Shown piece by piece: positions 6,891 through 17,052 of a stretch of 20,305 nucleotides of DNA. The translations under genes were made by a program, and so were the position numbers. The stretch is from Microcystis aeruginosa W13-11. Lineage in GTDB: Bacteria; Cyanobacteriota; Cyanobacteriia; Cyanobacteriales; Microcystaceae. The notes under the pieces are model-generated. The model made no database searches. It had not been told where the DNA came from and saw only the letters and a program-made list of their open reading frames with translations. Within the stretch, counting starts at the first letter, position 1. Each line of letters opens with the position of its first letter. The DNA is taken from the NCBI GenBank assembly GCA_009995705.1, contig JAADBR010000072.1, positions 1 to 20,305 on the forward strand, written 5' to 3'.

Positions 6891-8227
6891 ATAATGCTCG
6901 TCAGCTGGCTTTGCTGATTTTACGGGATATCGATCGCTCCTCCGCCTATCCCGATCGCGCTCTTGATCGTCATTTGTCCGCTAGTTCCTTAAATTGTCTT
7001 GATAAAGCCTTGACAACGGAGATTGTTTATGGTATAATTCGCCAACAAAGAACTCTGGATGGGCTGCTCGATCGTCTAGGGAAAAAAACCGCGGCCCAGC
7101 AACCCCCGGATTTACGGCGAATTCTCCATATTGGTCTTTATCAACTGCGTTATCTCTCCCAGATTCCCCCATCAGCGGCGGTGAATACGGCGGTAGAATT
7201 AACTAAAATCAGTCATTTAGGCAAATTAGCGGCGGTGGTTAACGGAATGCTGCGGCAATATCTCCGTTTAACTGCTAATGGCGACGATCCTTTAATTTTG
7301 CCAGAAAATACCGCTTCTAGATTGGGCATTCTCCACAGCTTCCCCGATTGGTTGGTGCAATTGTGGTTAGATCGCTTTAGTGTTACGGAAACGGAACAAC
7401 TGTGTCAATGGTTTAATCGCTCTCCTGACCTCGATATTCGGATTAATCCCCTGAAAACTAGCCGAGAAGCCCTAGAAAATGAGTTAGAATCAGCCAATAT
7501 AACTTTTCATCATCTTAAATTACCTCTAGCTTGCCGTTTAACCTCTGGTTTAGGCAATATTGAGCGTTTAGAGGGATTTCGAGCCGGAAATTACACCCTA
7601 CAGGATATTAGCGCCCAATTAGTCACTTATCTCCTCGATCCCCAGCCCGGAGAGACAATTATCGACGCTTGCGCGGCACCGGGGGGAAAAACCACTCATA
7701 TTGCCGAATTAATGGGCGATCGGGGTAGAATATTAGCCTGTGATCAAACGGCATCCCGTTTACGACAGTTAGAAGCCAATATTAAAAGATTAGACTTAAA
7801 AGCGATCGAAATACATCTAGGGGATAGTCGCGATCGTCCCCAGTGGCGCAGCCTCGCCGATCGTGTACTAATCGATGCTCCCTGTTCAGGATTGGGAACC
7901 CTGCACAAGCGTCCTGATATACGTTGGCGACAAACACCCGAAAATTTACCTGTACTAGCCAAACGACAGGGGGAACTTTTAGCCTCGGCTGCCACTTGGG
8001 TAAAACCGAAGGGAATCTTAGTTTATGCCACCTGTACTCTCAATCCGTTAGAAAATGAAAGAGTGATCGAGCAGTTTTTAGCCGCTCATCCCGATTGGAA
8101 AATGGCCACTCCTGACTCTAATTCGTCTTTCTCAGAATACTATACAGAAACGGGAGCGATCGAAGTGTTACCCCATCGACATAATCAAGACGGTTTTTTT
8201 ATGGCTAAGTTAGTCAAGGAAGTGTGA
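6887..8227 (+). CDS. rsmB: 16S rRNA (cytosine(967)-C5)-methyltransferase
   Basis: It transfers a methyl group from S-adenosylmethionine to C967 (E. coli numbering) of 16S rRNA during small-subunit maturation. The 446 residues comprise an N-terminal NusB-like RNA-binding domain (about 1-140, with AVNTAVELTK at 98-107) and a Rossmann methyltransferase domain. SAM-binding motif ACAAPGGKT is at 261-269. The two conserved cysteines of RNA m5C methyltransferases are present: PC at 332-333 in IDAPCSGLGTL and TC at 382-383 in VYATCTLNPLENER. Length and domain order match RsmB. It overlaps the upstream esterase by 4 bp and is followed one base later by a TerB-like gene, so the three are probably cotranscribed. 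Confidence 0.95.
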   Translation: MNNARQLALLILRDIDRSSAYPDRALDRHLSASSLNCLDKALTTEIVYGIIRQQRTLDGLLDRLGKKTAAQQPPDLRRILHIGLYQLRYLSQIPPSAAVNTAVELTKISHLGKLAAVVNGMLRQYLRLTANGDDPLILPENTASRLGILHSFPDWLVQLWLDRFSVTETEQLCQWFNRSPDLDIRINPLKTSREALENELESANITFHHLKLPLACRLTSGLGNIERLEGFRAGNYTLQDISAQLVTYLLDPQPGETIIDACAAPGGKTTHIAELMGDRGRILACDQTASRLRQLEANIKRLDLKAIEIHLGDSRDRPQWRSLADRVLIDAPCSGLGTLHKRPDIRWRQTPENLPVLAKRQGELLASAATWVKPKGILVYATCTLNPLENERVIEQFLAAHPDWKMATPDSNSSFSEYYTETGAIEVLPHRHNQDGFFMAKLVKEV

Positions 8228-8228
8228 G

Positions 8229-8639
8229 ATGAAAAATAAACAATTACTGAAAATTCTCATCGGTGTTGCTTGGATTGATGGTGTGATTCAACCATCAGAA
8301 AGAAGTTATTTACGACAGGTAGCTGTGAGAGAAAAACTTGATGATGATCCAGAGATTAAATCACTATTATCGGAACTAAAACCAGTTAAAACTGGTGAAT
8401 GTTATCGATGGTTAGAGTCCTATTTAGGCGCTAATCCTAGTCCAGAAACCTATCAAGATCTACTAACATCGATTAGCACTTTAATCTATAGCGATGACGA
8501 GGTGGACGTACAGGAAGCAAAGTTGTTAACTAAAGTGCAGAGTTTTGATCCGACTCACGACAGTCATCGATCGATGTTAGATAAATTAGTAACGGGAATC
8601 CAGAGATTGTACCAGAAAGCAATTACTGAAAGTAATTAA
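8229..8639 (+). CDS. TerB-like (tellurite resistance TerB fold) small protein
   Basis: A 136-residue, mostly helical soluble protein. The motif IGVAWIDGVIQPSERSYL near residues 11-28 has the DG-x4-E pattern of TerB-like domains, and a second acidic helix pair is seen around YSDDEVDVQEAKLL. TerB folds bind divalent metal in characterised members; the cellular role of stand-alone cyanobacterial copies is not known, and tellurite resistance should not be assumed. ATG 8229 lies one base after the rsmB stop and within its 3' end context, so it is translated from the same message. It ends at a long inverted repeat shared with the convergent pgm gene. Confidence 0.7.
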   Translation: MKNKQLLKILIGVAWIDGVIQPSERSYLRQVAVREKLDDDPEIKSLLSELKPVKTGECYRWLESYLGANPSPETYQDLLTSISTLIYSDDEVDVQEAKLLTKVQSFDPTHDSHRSMLDKLVTGIQRLYQKAITESN

Positions 8640-8700
8640 GGAGAGGCTATCAGTGGTCAGCAGGTCAAAAAATTCCCCGATAAAAACTGATAGCTTCTCC
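8640..8700. terminator. Long inverted repeat between convergent genes, likely bidirectional terminator
   Basis: The arms GGAGAGGCTATCAGT (8640-8654) and ACTGATAGCTTCTCC (8686-8700) pair over 15 bp with one mismatch, around a 31-nt loop. It starts right at the TerB-like stop codon and ends 7 bp before the pgm stop. No strong T-tract follows on either strand, so classical intrinsic termination is likely but not certain. Confidence 0.6.
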
Positions 8701-8707
8701 CTAGATT

Positions 8708-10450
<1,743 letters not shown>

Positions 10451-10470
10451 CTAAATCCTGTTTAAAAAGT

Positions 10471-10548
10471 CTGGGACATTGGGGAGATGGGGGAGAGTGG
10501 GGAGAAGGGAAAACAAATAAAAATAGTCTCCTGACTCTGAGTAACGCA
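10471..10548. repeat. G-rich dispersed repeat, copy 1
   Basis: A block of G-runs (GGGGAGATGGGGGAGAGTGG, continuing to 10509) is followed by AAATAAAAATAGTCTCCTGA. The same order, G-run block then A-rich box then CTCCTGACTC, occurs at 13881-13960 upstream of ndhH. Four or more G-runs within 30 nt could form a G-quadruplex. The open frame covering it is compositional and not a gene. Confidence 0.6.
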
Positions 10549-10549
10549 C

Positions 10550-10582
10550 AGAAAAAGGGTTTCTCGGAGAAACCCTTTTTCT
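10550..10582 (-). terminator. Perfect 16-bp hairpin terminator, putA to pgm interval
   Basis: AGAAAAAGGGTTTCTC (10550-10565) is exactly complementary to 10567-10582, with a single base between. The stem is flanked by its own A-tract and T-tract, so it can act as an intrinsic terminator in either direction. On the minus strand it would stop putA transcription before pgm. Confidence 0.75.
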
Positions 10583-10663
10583 ACTCATGCAATAGGCAAA
10601 AGGGGGAATAAATAATCAGTTTTTAATAACCGAATTTAGTCTTAGCCGATAAATGAACCAGAT

Positions 10664-10703
10664 TTGGGGGTTTATACCCCCAATAATAGCCAATTTTGGC
10701 TAT
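10664..10703. other. Two small hairpins just after putA
   Basis: TTGGGGG/CCCCCAA (10664-10670 with 10677-10683, 6-nt loop) and ATAGCC/GGCTAT (10686-10691 with 10698-10703, 6-nt loop) lie back to back, 6 bp beyond the putA stop. They may stabilise the mRNA 3' end or help termination ahead of the stronger hairpin at 10550-10582. Confidence 0.55.
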
Positions 10704-10708
10704 ATCGC

Positions 10709-13678
10709 TTAATCAGCCCCTTCAATCGGTGCAAATCCTTGACGTTGAATATTCTCGCTGATGTGACGAGGTTCGAGGAATTGCAGCAGATAATCGGGTC
10801 CCCCTGCTTTGGAACCTACCCCCGACATCTTGAAACCCCCGAAGGGTTGACGGGAGACAATCGCACCGGTGATTCCCCGGTTAATATAGAGGTTTCCCAC
10901 TTCAAATTCCTGCATAGCTCGGTTAATATGGGCAGGAGTGCGAGAATATAAGCCACCGGTTAAAGCATAGTCGGTTCCGTTAGCCACAGCTAAAGCTTTC
11001 TCAAAATTACTCACTTTGATAATCGCCACCACCGGACCAAAAATCTCCTCCATCGCTATTACCGCATCAGGGGGAACATTCTTAAAGACGGTGGGACTGA
11101 CGAAATAACCCACCTCTGGAATTGGCATCTCTAGAGCCAATTCTGCCTCTTTTTTGCCAGTTTCGATGTATTCCCGAATTCTTGCTTGAGCTTTCTCGTC
11201 GATAACCGGTCCCACTTCCGTACTCGGTAAATCCGTTGGCCCGATATTGAGGGATCCAGTAGCCTCGACAAAGCGATCCACAAAGCTATCATAGACGCTT
11301 TCCAGAACGATTATCCGCGAACAGGCTGAACATTTCTGGCCGGTGTAGCCAAAAGCGGACTTAACCGCACCGACAACGGCCTGATCTAAATCGGCACTCT
11401 CATCGACAATTAGGGCATTTTTGCCGCCCATTTCGGCGATAACTCGTTTTAGGTGTTTTTGACCCTTTTGCACGATCGAGGCATCTGTATAGATGCGACA
11501 GCCCACTTCTCGTGAACCGGTGAAGGCGATTAGGTGAACCTCGGGATGGCTAACTAAATGCGCCCCCACCTGGGAACCTTTACCCGGGATATATTGGAAG
11601 ACTCCGGCAGGAATACCCGCTTCTAGGAGAATCTCGGCAAATTTCGCCGTAATCACCGAAGAAGTCTCGGCCGGTTTCAATAGCGTGCAGTTACCTGCTA
11701 CTAAAGCTGCCACTGTCATGCCAACTGCGATCGCAAGGGGGAAATTCCAAGGAGAAATCACTAAAGCAATACCCCGGGGTTGGTAGGAATAACGATTATT
11801 CTCGCCTGCTACGTCGAAATTATGCCCTAAATCCAGTCTTTCCATCTCGGAGGCATAATAACGGCAAAAATCGATCGCTTCTGACACTTCCGGATCCGCC
11901 TGTTGGATAACTTTGCCTACTTCCAAACAAATCCAGGCCGATAACTCGTGTCGTCGCGCTTCCATCAAATCTGCCGCTTTTCGCAGTATTTCGGCTCTTT
12001 TAGCCACTGGGGTGCGTTTCCAAGCGGGAAAAGCCTGTTTTGCCGCTATGATCGCTTTTTCTGCCTGTTCCACCTCAATTAAGCCTACTTTTCCCACTAT
12101 TTCCTGCGGGTTACAGGGATTAACGGAATTAATTTGAACATTGGTGGCAACGTATTCGCCATTAATTAGGGGTAAATAGGTCTTACCGAGGGAATTTTTG
12201 ACAAAAGTAAGGGCTTGATTCGCTTTATTTCTTAATTGCTCGTTGGCATAATCTGTATCGGGGGCATTAGGAAAACCGGGGATAATCGGGTTATCATTGC
12301 CTAAAACCCGGGGGGCTGCGATTAAATCTTCCACGGGACGATCCTCCAAATTTTGCCGTAGGAAGGAACTATTAGCGGTATTTTCTAATAAACGGCGGAT
12401 TAGGTAGGCCATACCGGGTAAAAGCTGTCCGTAGGGGGAATAAACCCGCACCCGATGACCCCGCTTCACTAAGGCTTTGGCTAATTGGTCGCCCATGCCG
12501 TACAATACCTGCATTTCAAAGCGACGACGGGGAATTTCTAAACTTTCTGCGATCGCACAGGCCAAGGCTTGCGATCGCACGTTATGACTACCGATAGCAG
12601 CGGATAAATATTGATGATTTTCCAATAATAACCGCGTCATCCGTTCATAATTGGCATCAGTGGCCGATTTTTCGTTATATACCGGCTGTGGCCAATGATT
12701 TTGGCGAGATTTAATTGTTTCCTGATCCCAGTAAGCGCCTTTGACTAGCCGGACAGTCAGGGGATAACCGCGCTGTTTGGCCCAATTAATTAAATCTTGT
12801 AAATCTTGGGCAGAATCTCTTAAATATGCCTGTAGGGTGATACCAATATCGGTACGACTGCGAAATTCTTCTTCTAGGAGTAATTCTTTCAGGATAGCCA
12901 AGGTGAGGTTTTTATAAACGTACTGTTCCATATCAAAATGGACTGCCACCCCTAACTCCTGAGCGCGTCGCAATAGTAGGCGAATGCGATCGCACACTTT
13001 TTCCTTACTGCCAATGGGATCTATGGGATCAAACTGAGAATAAAAGGCAGTTAGCTTGACAGAAACCTGCACTTGTGGTAATAAGTCGCCGTCCGCTTCA
13101 TCAATTTGGCTAACTTTATTCCATTTGGTTGCTTCTTGAGCCAAATGGGTGATTAAATCGAGATAACTTTGTAGATAAACTTGGGTTTCCGCTTCAGTAA
13201 TTACCGCTTCACCGAGGAGATCTATGGTAAAAGCCATTTTTTCCTTCCGCAGACGGGTGACAGTGCGCGTAATTTGCCCTAGGTCTTCCCCAGCGATATA
13301 CTTACGAGCTAAGGTTTCTACGGATTTACTGATCAGACTGGCGGCCGTTTGAGCCGGTAGGGAGTTAGGATCACTAAAGTTGAGGATATTTTTCAGCGCA
13401 CTGGGCAGTTCTACGGAAGCATCACCGAGGTATTGTTGCAGATGATTAGCGATCTCGGCATTACTGCGTAGAGCGGGTAAACAGTCAATAAAACGGAATA
13501 ATTGTACTCGTAAATTGGGGTTAGACATTGCCCAATCGAGTAATTTATCATCCCAACGCATTTGATCCTGTAAAGCAGACCAAAGACCTTTTTTTTCGCG
13601 AGTTTCGGCTAAAAGTTGTCTAGCGATCTCTTGGGTTTTGGTTTCGTAGTTTTGAGTTGAGTCGATTTGGATAACCAC
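10709..13678 (-). CDS. putA: Bifunctional proline dehydrogenase / L-glutamate gamma-semialdehyde dehydrogenase
   Basis: It oxidises proline to glutamate in two steps: FAD-dependent proline dehydrogenase passing electrons to quinone, then NAD-dependent oxidation of glutamate semialdehyde. The 989 residues carry an N-terminal PRODH barrel (about 120-460; SVKLTAFYSQFDP, VRLVKGAYWD at 309-318, and substrate-binding YLIRRLLENTANSSF) and a C-terminal aldehyde dehydrogenase domain (about 500-985). Catalytic Glu749 is in AEMGGKN and the nucleophile Cys783 in GQKCSACSR. The ribbon-helix-helix repressor domain of E. coli PutA (about 1320 residues) is absent, so this form cannot repress its own gene that way. 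The start is GTG 13678, with a stop just upstream in frame. It is divergent from ndhH. Confidence 0.95.
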   Translation of the reverse strand: MVIQIDSTQNYETKTQEIARQLLAETREKKGLWSALQDQMRWDDKLLDWAMSNPNLRVQLFRFIDCLPALRSNAEIANHLQQYLGDASVELPSALKNILNFSDPNSLPAQTAASLISKSVETLARKYIAGEDLGQITRTVTRLRKEKMAFTIDLLGEAVITEAETQVYLQSYLDLITHLAQEATKWNKVSQIDEADGDLLPQVQVSVKLTAFYSQFDPIDPIGSKEKVCDRIRLLLRRAQELGVAVHFDMEQYVYKNLTLAILKELLLEEEFRSRTDIGITLQAYLRDSAQDLQDLINWAKQRGYPLTVRLVKGAYWDQETIKSRQNHWPQPVYNEKSATDANYERMTRLLLENHQYLSAAIGSHNVRSQALACAIAESLEIPRRRFEMQVLYGMGDQLAKALVKRGHRVRVYSPYGQLLPGMAYLIRRLLENTANSSFLRQNLEDRPVEDLIAAPRVLGNDNPIIPGFPNAPDTDYANEQLRNKANQALTFVKNSLGKTYLPLINGEYVATNVQINSVNPCNPQEIVGKVGLIEVEQAEKAIIAAKQAFPAWKRTPVAKRAEILRKAADLMEARRHELSAWICLEVGKVIQQADPEVSEAIDFCRYYASEMERLDLGHNFDVAGENNRYSYQPRGIALVISPWNFPLAIAVGMTVAALVAGNCTLLKPAETSSVITAKFAEILLEAGIPAGVFQYIPGKGSQVGAHLVSHPEVHLIAFTGSREVGCRIYTDASIVQKGQKHLKRVIAEMGGKNALIVDESADLDQAVVGAVKSAFGYTGQKCSACSRIIVLESVYDSFVDRFVEATGSLNIGPTDLPSTEVGPVIDEKAQARIREYIETGKKEAELALEMPIPEVGYFVSPTVFKNVPPDAVIAMEEIFGPVVAIIKVSNFEKALAVANGTDYALTGGLYSRTPAHINRAMQEFEVGNLYINRGITGAIVSRQPFGGFKMSGVGSKAGGPDYLLQFLEPRHISENIQRQGFAPIEGAD

Positions 13679-13880
13679 GGTGATTCAAGTAAAAAAATTA
13701 TCAACGGGATTCAGCTTTCAGCAAGCTAACGTCAGCCTTGAGCCTAAAATTCAGTTTTTGAGCTTTTTCGGCTGATTGCTGCTCTTAATCGGTCTTTTCT
13801 CTGGTTTATATTCTTACCGAAGGACTAATCAAAGCCAATAGCTGATCGTTTTTGCTTGACTCTCTATTGTACTCGATCGA

Positions 13881-13988
13881 GTGGGGAAGTGGGGTGTAGG
13901 GTGTGGGGTGTGGGGTGAGGGGAGAATAAATAAAAATAATCTCCTGACTCCTGTCTCGGAGTCTCGGAGTCTCCTGATTACTGATACC
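13881..13988. repeat. G-rich dispersed repeat, copy 2, in the putA-ndhH divergent region
   Basis: Runs of GGGG alternate with TGT/TGA (13881-13924), then AATAAATAAAAATAATCTCC, and then short tandem CTCGGAGT units up to about 13975. The first two parts match the repeat at 10471-10548. The element lies upstream of the candidate ndhH promoter. The G-runs could fold as a G-quadruplex on the plus strand. The rest of the 13679-14063 interval holds no gene. Confidence 0.6.
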
Positions 13989-13997
13989 CGATAGTCC

Positions 13998-14027
13998 TTG
14001 TGTATTGTCGAAGCGTTTACTTATAAT
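13998..14027 (+). promoter_or_regulatory. Candidate sigma70-type promoter of ndhH
   Basis: A perfect -10 hexamer TATAAT (14022-14027) lies 18 bp after TTGTGT (13998-14003). Transcription would start near 14034, about 30 bases before ATG 14064. This also argues against the longer open frame that begins at 13998. Confidence 0.5.
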
Positions 14028-14063
14028 AACTTTAAAAAGATTTTCGGGATCATCGGTAGCCCT

Positions 14064-15248
14064 ATGGCAAAAATTGAAACGAGAACAGAACCCATGGTTT
14101 TAAACATGGGACCCCATCACCCTTCGATGCACGGAGTTTTGCGCTTAATCGTCACCCTTGACGGGGAAGACGTGATTGACTGCGAACCCGTAATCGGTTA
14201 TCTTCATCGGGGCATGGAAAAAATTGCCGAAAATCGCACCAATGTCATGTACGTTCCCTACGTTAGTCGTTGGGATTACGCAGCAGGGATGTTTAATGAG
14301 GCGATTACGGTCAATGCTCCCGAAAAATTAGCCGATATCGCCGTTCCCAAACGAGCGCAATATATCCGGGTGATTATGTTGGAACTCAACCGCATCGCTA
14401 ACCATTTACTCTGGTTAGGCCCGTTTATGGCGGATGTAGGCGCACAAACTCCCTTTTTCTACATTTTCCGGGAACGGGAGATGATTTATGACCTCTGGGA
14501 AGCGGCCACAGGAATGCGGTTAGTTAATAACAATTATTTCCGTATTGGTGGCGTGGCGGTGGATTTACCCTATGGATGGGTGGATAAGTGCGCAGATTTC
14601 TGTGACTATTTTGAGCCAAAAGTGGACGAATACGAGAAATTAATCACTAATAACCCGATTTTCCGCCGTCGTGTTGAAGGGGTAGGCTGCATTACCAGAG
14701 ACGAAGCGATTAACTGGGGTTTATCCGGTCCGATGTTACGCGCTTCTGGGGTGAAATGGGATTTAAGAAAAGTTGACCATTACGAGTGTTACGACGATTT
14801 TGACTGGGAAGTGCATTGGGAAACCGCTGGCGATTGTTTTGCTCGTTATCTGGTGCGGATTCGGGAAATGCGCGAATCAGTGAAAATTATCCGGCAAGCA
14901 CTGAAAGGTTTACCCGGTGGTCCCTACGAAAATCTGGAAGCGAAACGGATGGCAGAAGGGAAAAAATCAGCTTGGAATGATTTTGACTATCAATATATCG
15001 CCAAAAAAGTCGCCCCCACTTTCAAAATCCCTAAAGGTGAACATTATGTGCGTTTGGAAAGTGGTAAAGGGGAATTAGGTATCTTTATCGTCGGTAATGA
15101 TGATGTTTTCCCTTGGCGTTGGAAAATTCGGGCCGCCGATTTTAATAATCTTCAAATTCTGCCTCATATCCTCAAAGGGGTAAAAGTTGCCGATATTATG
15201 GCGATTTTAGGCAGTATTGATATTATTATGGGGTCAGTCGATCGCTAA
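14064..15248 (+). CDS. ndhH: NAD(P)H-quinone oxidoreductase subunit H (NDH-1 49-kDa-type subunit)
   Basis: A peripheral-arm subunit of the thylakoid NDH-1 complex, which moves electrons from ferredoxin to plastoquinone in cyclic flow, respiration and CO2 uptake. From ATG 14064 the protein is 394 residues, the usual NdhH length, beginning [20 protein letters not shown]. The signature GPHHPSMHG is at 16-24 and [12 protein letters not shown] at 45-56; the conserved C-terminus ends [19 protein letters not shown]. The open frame extends 22 codons upstream to a TTG, but that part is unlike the family and overlaps the candidate promoter. It stands alone, as ndhH commonly does in cyanobacteria. There are no lesions. 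Confidence 0.96.
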   Translation: MAKIETRTEPMVLNMGPHHPSMHGVLRLIVTLDGEDVIDCEPVIGYLHRGMEKIAENRTNVMYVPYVSRWDYAAGMFNEAITVNAPEKLADIAVPKRAQYIRVIMLELNRIANHLLWLGPFMADVGAQTPFFYIFREREMIYDLWEAATGMRLVNNNYFRIGGVAVDLPYGWVDKCADFCDYFEPKVDEYEKLITNNPIFRRRVEGVGCITRDEAINWGLSGPMLRASGVKWDLRKVDHYECYDDFDWEVHWETAGDCFARYLVRIREMRESVKIIRQALKGLPGGPYENLEAKRMAEGKKSAWNDFDYQYIAKKVAPTFKIPKGEHYVRLESGKGELGIFIVGNDDVFPWRWKIRAADFNNLQILPHILKGVKVADIMAILGSIDIIMGSVDR

Positions 15249-15268
15249 ATCTCCCTCCCAGGGAGCAG

Positions 15269-15294
15269 GTAGGTTGATTCATGAGTCAACCTAC
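15269..15294. repeat. Second copy of the dispersed palindrome
   Basis: A 26-nt palindrome with one mismatched pair (GATTC against GAGTC). Arms begin GTAGGTTGATTC and end GTCAACCTAC. It is the same repeat as at 174-203 and lies 21 bp downstream of the ndhH stop, where it could act as a terminator stem. Confidence 0.75.
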
Positions 15295-15316
15295 TAAGTA
15301 GGGAGGCACAATTATT

Positions 15317-15382
15317 TGTAGGATGGGTTAGCGGTAGCGTAACCCATGCGGGGGTTGGGTTTCATACTTTAACCCAACCTAC
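15317..15382. repeat. Double-hairpin cyanobacterial repeat
   Basis: Two consecutive stems are seen: ATGGGTTA (15323-15330) with TAACCCAT (15340-15347), and GGTTGGGTT (15353-15361) with AACCCAACC (15371-15379). The unit opens with GTAGG and closes with CCTAC, so it also has short inverted ends. I recognise this as a repeat very common in Microcystis-like genomes, from memory. It ends 2 bp from the stop of a small minus-strand gene and could terminate both that gene and ndhH. Confidence 0.65.
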
Positions 15383-15384
15383 GT

Positions 15385-15549
15385 TCATCTTACATTTAAT
15401 TCCACCTCAACTTCATTGATAGGGGGAATCTCGCTTTGAGGAATCTTTAACTCCCCCACCTGAACACCCAAACTAGCCAAGGCAGCTAGAGTGGTGATGA
15501 TACGGCAAATCACGTCAATGTCCGCTTTATGTTTTTGCCAGAAATTCAT
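15385..15549 (-). CDS. Small hypothetical protein, 54 residues
   Basis: Reading the minus strand, ATG at 15549-15547 is preceded at a good distance by AAAGGAG (positions near 15559-15565), a strong ribosome binding site and one of the best in the window. The product starts MNFWQKHKADIDVICRIITT, has a short apolar helix (LAALASLGVQ) and ends with an acidic, proline-containing tail. I do not recognise the family. The hydrophobic stretch is too short for a confident membrane span. It lies upstream of, and divergent from, the STAND-MoxR-vWA operon. A non-coding alternative is possible because of its size. Confidence 0.55.
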   Translation of the reverse strand: MNFWQKHKADIDVICRIITTLAALASLGVQVGELKIPQSEIPPINEVEVELNVR

Positions 15550-15675
15550 AGATTTCGCTCCTTTCGCCTTATGGCTTGTTTTTTGAGGACAAGTAGATTA
15601 GACTGCTTTAAGCAAATGCTGGCAAAAGGGGATCAAAAAGTGGATCAGATGGTAGGTTGACGTTTGAGGAGATTT

Positions 15676-17052
15676 ATGTTAAGGTCTGGCCAAATCAGAT
15701 TATCGGATGAAGATGTAGAAACCCTTCGTAAGGCTAAAGATGCTTATCAGGGAGACTATTCTTGTGCTTCGCAGAAAACAGAGCAAATATTAATAGAAGC
15801 AAGTCGATGGTTACTTGAGGCATTTCTCGAAGAATACCGTAGTCGAACAAATCCTTCCAGTTATACCATTCCATTAAATGTCTTGAAAGCTTGGATGACA
15901 TCATCGCCACAATCCGGAACAACTAAAGAGGTTTTAGAACCAAATAAGAAGAAATTGTACTTACAAAATGAATCTGATTTTAAAGAATTTGAAAATCAGA
16001 AGAAAAGCACATACATTACTCAAAATAAAATAAATAAACCCAGAGTTGAAGATATTAATGATAATTTAATTCATTTAACCTCAGCAGATATTGATGATTT
16101 ATTAGATTCGTCTATTTTAAAGGTAATTGGCATATCTACAGATAGTTTGCGGTTTTGTACTGAAAAAAAATATGGACTGGGAAAAAAAGGGCAAAAAACC
16201 TCTAAACAGTCTTATATTGTTCAAGCTTATTGTGAAGTATTAAAACTAGATTTTGACAGCTTACAATGTTGTCAACTTCCTCAAAACCCAAAAAATCAAC
16301 GAACAAATAATGAGAAGATTTATCGTGTTTTAACAGAATTTAATTACAATAATGTAGTAAATTTTACTGGTTTAATAGCTGCTAAACCTTTACGAGAAGG
16401 CAGTATTTATATTCCCCCTTGTCCTCATCAATATCGTGTTTTGTGTTTGCGTCGTTTAGAAAAACAAATTTTTATCACTAATAATTTGCCCGTTAAACCC
16501 ATTATTTTTAAGTTTCAAGGAGATGGTCAAGAAGAATGGAATAGCTATGATATTCATGAATATTTTCTCAAAAATTCTGAAGGAATTGAAAAATTAAAAG
16601 CTAATAATTTCTGTTTGATTTTTGAAGGAATTGATTGTGCAGACTTTTCCCGTTTAAAAGACATTGATTCGTTTTGGCAAAACTTAACCCAAAAAGCTAG
16701 TAGAATACAAAATAGTCCCATTCCGGGCTTTTTATTAATGATTTGGTTAGATTATGGAAAAAGTAATGATTGGAGAGATAAGGACAAATTATCAGAATTA
16801 AGTCCTATTCATCGCTTACAGATTGACTCTCGCTTTGAACCAGGGTCTTTTCCGGACATTATTCCTACTTTTGCTCAACAACTTCAGTTGGGTTGCGACT
16901 TACAGGATGAAACCACAGACTTATTTAAATCTACCGTGCAGGAATTATGGGAAAATAGCAATCAAGGCAACATAGAAGACACACTGAAAGCTTTTTATCA
17001 ACAATTTAAAGGACAATTATCGAGGGAAAATAGATGGCTAAACTATCCTTAA
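15676..17052 (+). CDS. Inactive STAND-like NTPase protein of a MoxR-vWA ternary system
   Basis: A 458-residue protein, first gene of the operon. ATG 15676 is chosen because GAGGAG ends five bases upstream; the open frame reaches TTG 15664. Regions in order: an N-terminal helical part (1-60, LSDEDVETLRKAKDAYQG); a polar, low-complexity linker (75-130); a helix-turn-helix-like segment (about 140-205, GISTDSLRFCTEKKYGLGKK, YIVQAYCEVLKLDFDSL); and a region laid out like a STAND NTPase core (from about 216). Where a P-loop is expected it reads GSIYIPPCPHQYRVLCLRRL, with no GxxxxGK[ST]. Downstream FCLIFEGID and GFLLMIWLDYG look like remnant core strands. I infer a non-hydrolysing sensor or scaffold. 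It overlaps the AAA+ gene by 19 bp. The family call is pattern recognition from the sequence. Confidence 0.55.
   Translation: MLRSGQIRLSDEDVETLRKAKDAYQGDYSCASQKTEQILIEASRWLLEAFLEEYRSRTNPSSYTIPLNVLKAWMTSSPQSGTTKEVLEPNKKKLYLQNESDFKEFENQKKSTYITQNKINKPRVEDINDNLIHLTSADIDDLLDSSILKVIGISTDSLRFCTEKKYGLGKKGQKTSKQSYIVQAYCEVLKLDFDSLQCCQLPQNPKNQRTNNEKIYRVLTEFNYNNVVNFTGLIAAKPLREGSIYIPPCPHQYRVLCLRRLEKQIFITNNLPVKPIIFKFQGDGQEEWNSYDIHEYFLKNSEGIEKLKANNFCLIFEGIDCADFSRLKDIDSFWQNLTQKASRIQNSPIPGFLLMIWLDYGKSNDWRDKDKLSELSPIHRLQIDSRFEPGSFPDIIPTFAQQLQLGCDLQDETTDLFKSTVQELWENSNQGNIEDTLKAFYQQFKGQLSRENRWLNYP

Noticed and set aside
13881..13924. Possible CRISPR or tandem array in the G-rich stretch
   Set aside because: The units are only a few bases long and irregular, and there are no spacers. 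No CRISPR array, tRNA or rRNA was recognised anywhere in the window.
13998..14063. 22-codon N-terminal extension of NdhH
   Set aside because: It starts with TTG, is unlike the family N-terminus and overlaps a TATAAT promoter candidate; ATG 14064 gives the standard length.
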